Shown piece by piece: positions 57,521-64,000 of a stretch of 64,000 nucleotides of DNA. Position 1 is the first letter of the stretch; each line of letters begins with the position of its first letter. Source of the DNA: Heterobilharzia americana (taxonomy: Eukaryota; Platyhelminthes; Trematoda; Strigeidida; Schistosomatidae). A program made the translations under genes and the position numbers. Location: the NCBI GenBank assembly GCA_944470555.2, contig OX104128.1, forward strand, positions 47,165,920 through 47,229,919, read 5' to 3'. Under the pieces are notes generated by a model. It saw only the letters and a list, made by a program, of their open reading frames with translations. It was not told the origin of the DNA and did not search any database.

Positions 57521-58914
57521 GCCGCAAGATTCATAACTTAAAGTGAGAATGATAAGTAAACCTCATCTGGTTGTGAGATCTCACCATAGTTCTCCTTTGA
57601 AAAGGAAATGTTCAAAATGAGAATTTTGAAGTGTTCATGTCATTCTCACACCGGACAACAAAGTTATACAAGTATCTGCTTTGATATTATAATAGTGATT
57701 TTGTTTCTTGCAATAATTTGAGTGATTGAAGATAAACGTGTCGGTAGTTGTGTTCTGACTAATTCAATCAAGTTTTGAAGACTTAAGATACATTCAACAG
57801 GGAAGACTTGAGAAACTACGAAATGGGTTTCCTAAGTCTCCTAGTTTCTAGTTTTTCAGATCTTGTTATTTGGAAATCAAGACTATTTTTAATTAATAGT
57901 GAGTGATCAAAGGAAAGTTCTCTGTTCTATGTGCAGTACTTTGTAAGGATGAATATGGTGTAAACATAGCTGTTATTTCGGTTGAGACAAATCAAGGAAA
58001 ATCGGTAAATGACAACATAAACAAACTTCACATTCTAGAATCGAGTCATGGCACTTATTACACCAAATCGATCTGCCTTTTTAGTTTTATTAAATGCTTA
58101 CAAACACTGATTAATGTTTCGTTAGTCTAGATATTCCTGGTTTGGAATTTTATTGACAGGGTTTCAGTTGACAACCATGTGTGGTTTGGTTATCGACATT
58201 GGGTCAGGTTAATTTCGATAAAGGATTACTATTTTTCTTGTTTATCAACGTCATTTATCAGCCAACAGGCCGCTGAAATACCCATGTTAGCTAAAAAAAT
58301 GTCTAGAATATGATGGGATCATGTACAACATGATAAATTTATAATCAGATTTAATTTTCGAATGAAAGTGAGTAATTTAAATGTGCATTTGGGTCTGCCA
58401 ACAACAACTATTAGTTGGACATTTGCGTTAAACATTTGATGAAGAGTTCATCCGTGTAAACTGTTGGAGTATTGGAATTTTAATAATAATGGAGAATGTG
58501 GTTAACATTCTTCCATGGATGCAGAGGTGTCAAATTCCGCTACATACAAAGATCTTGCTTTGCTGGATAAGACATAATGGATTTTGGGCAGTAACGTAAT
58601 CTGGGTACGTACCTCTATTACAGTTGGATTCTAAGAATAAGATGAAACAGCAAAGATATTTAAGCAGGTAAGACTGGACATGTTTTTCAGGTTATAGAAA
58701 GGCTTGGAACTTTGAAACAAAAAATCTACAGGAGCGCATTATTCATGTATTCTCCTGACGTGGTCCCTAGAAATTCAGAAAAATGTTATGCTGACAATAT
58801 TCGAACTAAATGATTGCAGTTTGTGCGTTATATATATATTTATCTGAAGAATCTGATGTTTAAGTGGCTAGTTGTAAGGTAAGAGAAAGCCTAAAAGATG
58901 CATGGGGAAGTTTA
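57521..58914. other. No recognisable gene
   Basis: AT-rich intergenic DNA; a 75-codon + frame at 57903-58130 has no recognisable domain. Confidence 0.45.
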
Positions 58915-59040
58915 TCACCTTGATATGAATGTGGACGATAATTTGTGTTCAAGAAGTTATCAAGTAAACAATACTGTTTCATTGTGTAATGCGCGTAACG
59001 GAATTACAATTTTCCTCAATGCCCAAGTTTTACTTCTATG
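58915..59040 (+). repeat. Solo copy of the Penelope-associated terminal repeat
   Basis: TATGAATGTGGACGATAATT, a GTTATCAAGTAAACAATACTG stretch and CGGAATTACAATT align in order with the outer part of the arm at 48562-48910 and its flank. It is diverged and has no coding neighbour. Confidence 0.55.
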
Positions 59041-59494
59041 TTAGTAAGAAGTACCGGATTTCAACTTATCCTCAACGATCTGTTAAGTAACGCTGCTGTT
59101 GCCAAATGGTCACCTAGTAGGAATTCCTATGAGGACAAATGATCTTAGTTCTTTTGAGTTACCAAAAGTCAGTTAGTCTAGCAACCGTATAATTAAAACG
59201 TATGCGTTTTAAATTTCTAACGAAAAGCGTTATATTGTTATGAAAGGAAGTTTGTTTTGTACAGCATTTCAAGTTAAGCTTTGGGACTATAACTAGAAAC
59301 GTCCTAAACTACAAAGGCAGTTATCATTCTGTATCTAAAATAATATATGACGTCCGAAATGTGGTGTCATTTATTCCGTGTAAAACCATAACTACTATTA
59401 CTGAATTGGTTGAGAATTCCATTTTAGCTGTATAAAATCAGATAAAAATGATAAAGCGAAATGTACTCATGTGAACGTTTTTGCACTAAGGAAT

Positions 59495-59640
59495 AAACCA
59501 TAGCCAGTGTATTGAGGCTAATAATACTACCTGGTTGCTGAAATCGTGCAGGTGGAGTACGGTTTGAATCAAATAGCCTATCTATTAAAAGCTAAATGAC
59601 TACACCATTGGGCCACAGCTCCAAGATTATTGAGATTCTG
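59495..59640 (-). mobile_element. tRNA-derived SINE copy (family X, copy 5)
   Basis: On the minus strand, GGAGCTGTGGCCCAATGGT carries a good A box (TGGCCCAATGG). A B-box-like GATTCAAACC follows, then CTCCACCTGCACGATTTCAG and CAACCAGGTAGTATTATTAG. The tRNA-like head is best preserved here. Confidence 0.6.
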
Positions 59641-60402
59641 TAATGTATTTCAGTGGAAGTGGCGTTTTTGGGGGCAAAGATTTTGGTGGGATCTTGTTTA
59701 TCATCTTCAATCTGATCCACAAATTTCATCTCCAAATACTTAGCTACAAATGTTCTCTAATATTTCATGGTCAAAAATAACATATAAAAAAATTTCAGAG
59801 TTATATTATTTTTTAACCTTGCCTGGTTGACTAGTCCACTAGTTACTAGCCGGTCCTAAGCCCGGATAAAGAGACAAGCTTGGGCATAAGGCTAACAACC
59901 CTACCACAAAAAACAAATACAACCGATACAGAAACTTCAAAGCACAAACAAAATATAAAAAAGGAAAACAAATATCATTCCTCACTGGAATCAGAGACAC
60001 CGGTTGGTGAAAACTTTCGGGAAGCCAACTGGGCAATGTGTCTTCTCTCCCTCGTTGAAAGCGAAAGTAAACATGGGGACATGGAATATCCGAACCATGT
60101 TTGAATGAGATGAGAAGGTATCGGACTGAAGTGATAAGAATCTGTGAAAGCAGGTGGAATGGAATGGAAGTGGACTCCACAAACTGTCAACTGGAGAGGA
60201 GTCAATAATCTACTCCAATATTGTCACCCGGACGACAACCATGAACACACTGAGTTTCAGAGTGGCTATCATGACATCCCCAATGAGCATCGAAGCCTCA
60301 CTTTCATGCAGTGGGAACCAATCTCCTTCTCCTCCTCCTGCAGGATCAGGATCATGACAGCAAGATGGATTCAACTCAAAATGAAGGAAAGTCACAATCG
60401 AA

Positions 60403-60463
60403 CAATGCTACGCTACGCTACGCTATGCTATGCTACGCTACACTACACTACACTACACACCTA
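60403..60463 (+). repeat. Pentanucleotide array inside an RTE endonuclease region
   Basis: CTACG/CTATG/CTACA units occur where copy 2 codes the YAPTN motif. The array adds 40 bases relative to copy 2 and shifts the frame. Copy 3 carries the same length at 42187-42237. Confidence 0.85.
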
Positions 60464-60715
60464 CAAATAATGCAGAGCAAGAGAAAAAGGAGGAATTCTA
60501 CAGACAACTGCAATCAACACTGGACAAGACCCTACCCAGTTGGCGACATCAAAATCCATTCTAATAGGCGACGTGAATGCCAAACTGGGAGTGGACAACT
60601 CAGGAAGTGAACTAACCATGCGTAGAGAAGCACTCGGTGAAATAATCAATTCAAATGGAGAACTGTTTGCAGATCTCTGTGCATTCAGTGATTTGGTGAT
60701 TGGAGGCAGTGTGTA

Positions 60716-60718
<3 letters not shown>

Positions 60719-60757
<39 letters not shown>
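60719..60757 (+). repeat. CA microsatellite inside an RTE endonuclease region
   Basis: About 19 CA units follow the GGSVYKH codons of family A copy 4; the His/Thr-rich open frame across it is a product of the repeat. Confidence 0.95.
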
Positions 60758-60759
<2 letters not shown>

Positions 60760-63479
60760 GATAATCACAAAGCGAGCGACATGTATTTGATTCCACTAAA
60801 TGGACACACTACACTAAATATCAGATCGACTTCATCTCAATGTGAAGAAAGTGGAGACGTAGTCAGCCTACTAGACACAAGATCATATCAGATCGAGAAG
60901 GGGAGCAGATGTAGGTCCACACCACTCACTATCTACTGCAAGGAACCTACATTCAAAATCAAGTTGAAAGCCTTCAAGGAAATTGGTGATAGACCACAGT
61001 TGAAGTTGAACACCAGACCCAGAACTGAAACTGAACTGAAGGACAAAACTACAAGGAACATCTTCACGTCAGCCAGTCATCAAGACAAAATGAGAGAAAT
61101 CGAGCAACGTCCCTTAAGAAAGATGTATGGTTGAATAGTGGAAGTTTTTGAGAGAGATGTGGAAATAAACCTGCATAACCGTATTAGGAATGAAGAAGAA
61201 CGAAGACAAGACAATGAATGGATCTCGACGGACACATGGAAGCTGATAGAGGAGAGGAGAGGAGGATGGTGAAGCAGAAGATAAACGAGTGCAGTGCAAG
61301 GACAAATGACGAGAAGAGGGACTGAGAAAAATGTTAAAACAATACACTGGACAAAGAAGTGAAGGGGTGCGCGCAAAGACAAAAGACACTTCTACGACAC
61401 AATGGCAAGTGAGGCAGAACAGGCTGCAGGTAGGAGAGGCGGAGACCTGAAAACTTTGTATCAAATAACCAGGTTACTATCTAAGATGGAAAAGATCAAC
61501 ACAGATGTAACTAATAAAAGATGATGAAAGAAATCCAATTACTAAAAAGGAGAAAGAAAGGAAGCGATGTGCTGACCACTTCAAAAAGCTTTTGAACCGA
61601 CCACCACCACCACCATCTGCACTTCGTCCAGAAATACCACCTGCATCCCAGCCACAGAACTACCAGTGAACATAAACCCTCCAACAGAAGCAGAAGTGAA
61701 TTCCTGAACACCATAAGTCTACTGAAATGCTGGAAAGCGGCAGGATCAGGTGACATCCCGCCAGAAGTACTGAGAGCAGATGCAGAGACAACAGCAGACA
61801 TGTTCACACTACTATTGCAGAAGGTCTGGAAGGAAGGGAAAGTACCTGGCGATTGGAAGAAGGGCTACCTTGTCAATCTCCAGAAGAAAGGCGACCTAAG
61901 TTTTAGCAAGAACTGGAGCGGAATCAGGCTCCTGTCCACCCACACCAAGCAAAATATTAAGCCGCAAGTAATGTGCGGACCAAATTGCAACGCCATGCTA
62001 TGCATCATCATAGAACAGAGTATAGAATGGCAGTCCACTGTACCTCTTACTCAACTTAATCGACTTTGAAAATGCCTTCAACAGCGTCGACCAGGAAGTA
62101 ACTTCGCAACTGCTCCAACACTACGGAATACCACAAACCTTTATCAATCTCATTCAACAACTATATGAAAACGCCACATGCCAAGTAATCCACAATGGGA
62201 AGCAGCTCAGTGATACCTTTGAACTTAAGACAAAAGTAAGATAAGGCTGCCGCCTACTATCACCCATGATATTCCTGATTGTGGTGGACTGGATCATGCA
62301 ACAGACAACTAACTGTGAGAAGAGAGAAGAGGGGCATATACTGGACCGAAGAAAAGATCCTAGAAGATTTGGATTTCGCCGACGATTTGTGCCTAATGTC
62401 ACACAAATTTGAAGATGTACAGGCAAAATCCAACAAGTTAACAGAAGAGGCGAGGTGAGGCAGCGAAGACGGGACTTCCTTCAAGTGAATATAGAGAAGA
62501 CAGAGGTGATGAAGATAGCCAACGAACTACAGCATCAACAACAAGCTCCAATCACCATCAACGGGAGAAACTTAAAGGAAGTAGCCTCTTTCATCTATCT
62601 AGGCAGCGCTGTTTCAACCACAGGTGGCTTTACATATGAGGATATCAAAGCCAGGATCGGAAAGCCAGCAAGACAGGCTTTCATTAATCTGAAACTAGTG
62701 TTGAGATCTACTGCACTGCACTCAACATGAAGCGTGAACAACATCCGGATTTTCAACACTATTTTATTCAAGTCAGTACTTCCATGTGGTTCAGAAACTT
62801 TGTGCATTACGAGAGTCATTTCCAACAAACTGCAGATATTTGTCAACAATTGCCCACACTCATTACTGAAGCTGAGATGGCCAGAAAGAACAAGCAACAA
62901 GGAACACTGGTTAGCTGGTGACGAACCAACCAAGAACTCATCGCTGAACAAATATGCGCTGGAAGGAAGTGGAGATGGATTGAGCATACTCTGAGAAGAC
63001 CTTTCGGTTTCAAAGCACGTCAGGACAGTTTCTCGAGTGGAACTCATATGGGAAACAGCTAGTTGGGCTTCCGAGTCGGTGACATGGAGGAGATGGTGTG
63101 AGGAAGAAATGAGAGCTTGTCGGCAGTGGTGGAGTCAGTTTTAAAAGATTGGAGAGAAGAGAGTGGAATAGTGACGTGCTCGTGAAGCCGTGAGTTCCAC
63201 TATGAACTCAAGGGACAAATAATATAATAAATTAATTTTGTTCTACTTCAGCCGTTGTTCCTCGTTTATTCCACTTTACAATCCCATTTTTGAAGAGGAA
63301 ATTTTGATTTTTGGATGATTGTAAATAAATGAGGGACGTACTTTGAATTTTGGAAACTGTCAAAATGTTTCACTGGGTAACTAAAGCCTCAGCTAGGGAA
63401 AATCATCGATGAAGCTTTCATAATTTTATAATGTGACTTATGCCACGTATGCTTAATTCAATTGAACTCTAGATCACCC

Positions 63480-63590
63480 AGTATTAATTTCAGCCCAGAG
63501 AAAGAAGCAGATAATGTTGAACTTCCTTTTCTTGATTGTCTTGTTAGACATTATTTTCAGAAAACCAACGCACTTCAACAAGTATTTTGA
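63480..63590 (+). pseudogene. Penelope-like RT thumb fragment
   Basis: The + strand reads NFSPEKEADNVELPFLDCLV at about 63485-63545, matching the E-x-x-x-x-x-L-P-F-L-D-V-L-V thumb segment of Penelope-like RTs. No other domain is visible before the window ends; the rest of 63223-64000 holds no gene. Confidence 0.5.
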
Positions 63591-64000
63591 TTTCGGTTCG
63601 TATTTAATTAGTGTGAAAGTTTCTGTTGCCTCCAGTTTTTAAATAGAGCACACGCTTTGGTAACGGATGAAGACGGAAGAGATGATGAATTAAAATATGA
63701 GAACAAGATCCTTAGAATTAAGTATTATTCAGTGAAGTTCATTCGCAAAATAGAAAATAACAGTAAATTAGATCATTAAACTACTCCTAATTCATGGGTC
63801 TCAACAATAGTCATCTCATACAGATAACACACCTCGGATGAAATTAAGAGAATGATCCACAAATGCAGTATCAAAGTGTTTACAGAACATCAAACACATT
63901 GCAGAGCATCATAGTCCACCTAAAGGACAAGATCTTTTTAGGTTCACAGTCTAGTTGTGTCTATAAAATAAAATGCTCAGAATACGATTCGATATACATA

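Larger units (their letters stand above)
59817..63222 (+). mobile_element. Near full-length RTE-clade LINE (family A, copy 4)
   Basis: The + strand runs from CCTTGCCTGGTTGACTAG to the GGGACAAATAATAT tail. An endonuclease start (NMGTWNIRTMFE-like) lies near 60070. The pentanucleotide array at 60403-60463 replaces the YAPTN site. IGDVNAKLGVDNSGSELTMR comes near 60570, then the CA repeat after GGSVYKH. The RT has a KCWKAAGSGDIPPEVLRAD-type finger (about 61730-61790), LDFADDLCLM (about 62370) and GRNLKEVASFIYLGSAVSTT (about 62570-62630). The last part reads K-W-R-W-I-E-H-T-L-R-R near 62970. Frameshifts occur in both domains. It shares both internal repeat expansions with copy 3. Confidence 0.85.

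Noticed and set aside
60700..61134. His/Thr-rich open frame
   Set aside because: The HTHTHT tract is the CA microsatellite inside the RTE endonuclease region; the frame is part of the decayed LINE.
1..64000. CRISPR arrays, prokaryotic operons, rRNA genes
   Set aside because: No regular spacer-repeat arrays, no Shine-Dalgarno-led gene runs and no rRNA-like sequence were seen; gene structure is eukaryotic.

Overview
The window looks like nuclear DNA of a blood fluke (Schistosoma or a close relative). It is AT-rich and split by introns. It is crowded with decayed RTE-clade and CR1-clade LINEs, Penelope-like elements, tRNA-derived SINEs and degenerate hammerhead-ribozyme SINEs of the schistosome Sm-alpha type. 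No prokaryotic gene organisation is present. The species cannot be fixed from sequence alone.

Only two host genes are well supported, both on the + strand. TRAPPC1 (Bet5 subunit of the TRAPP vesicle-tethering complex) is a single exon at 20889-21314. WDR37 (WD-repeat protein 37) starts 132 bases later and runs through eight exons from 21447 to 45451. The exons join in frame with canonical GT/AG borders into 689 codons plus stop. A 3' splice-acceptor motif lies directly before the TRAPPC1 ATG and another lies in the short gap before WDR37. The pair is therefore a candidate trans-spliced dicistronic unit.

Layout: 1-3551, an element with ~400-bp terminal inverted repeats around a CR1-like remnant. 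3552-9400, decayed CR1-like LINE pieces. 9400-11970, no recognisable gene. 11972-20420, a mosaic of two RTE families that includes a near full-length RTE nested inside another RTE copy, with a target-site duplication. 20889-45451, TRAPPC1 and WDR37; WDR37 introns 1, 3, 4 and 7 hold SINEs, RTE pieces, an LTR-element gag fragment, a full-length-class RTE copy, a Penelope-like element and an unidentified antisense coding fragment. 45452-64000, intergenic repeats: RTE 3' ends, a Penelope fragment between 349-bp inverted repeats, three hammerhead-bearing loci, two foldback MITE-like palindromes, tRNA-like SINEs, and another near full-length RTE at 59817-63222.

Most open frames other than the two genes are remnants of mobile elements or chance frames. 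Element family names are given at clade level; finer assignment needs a repeat-library search.
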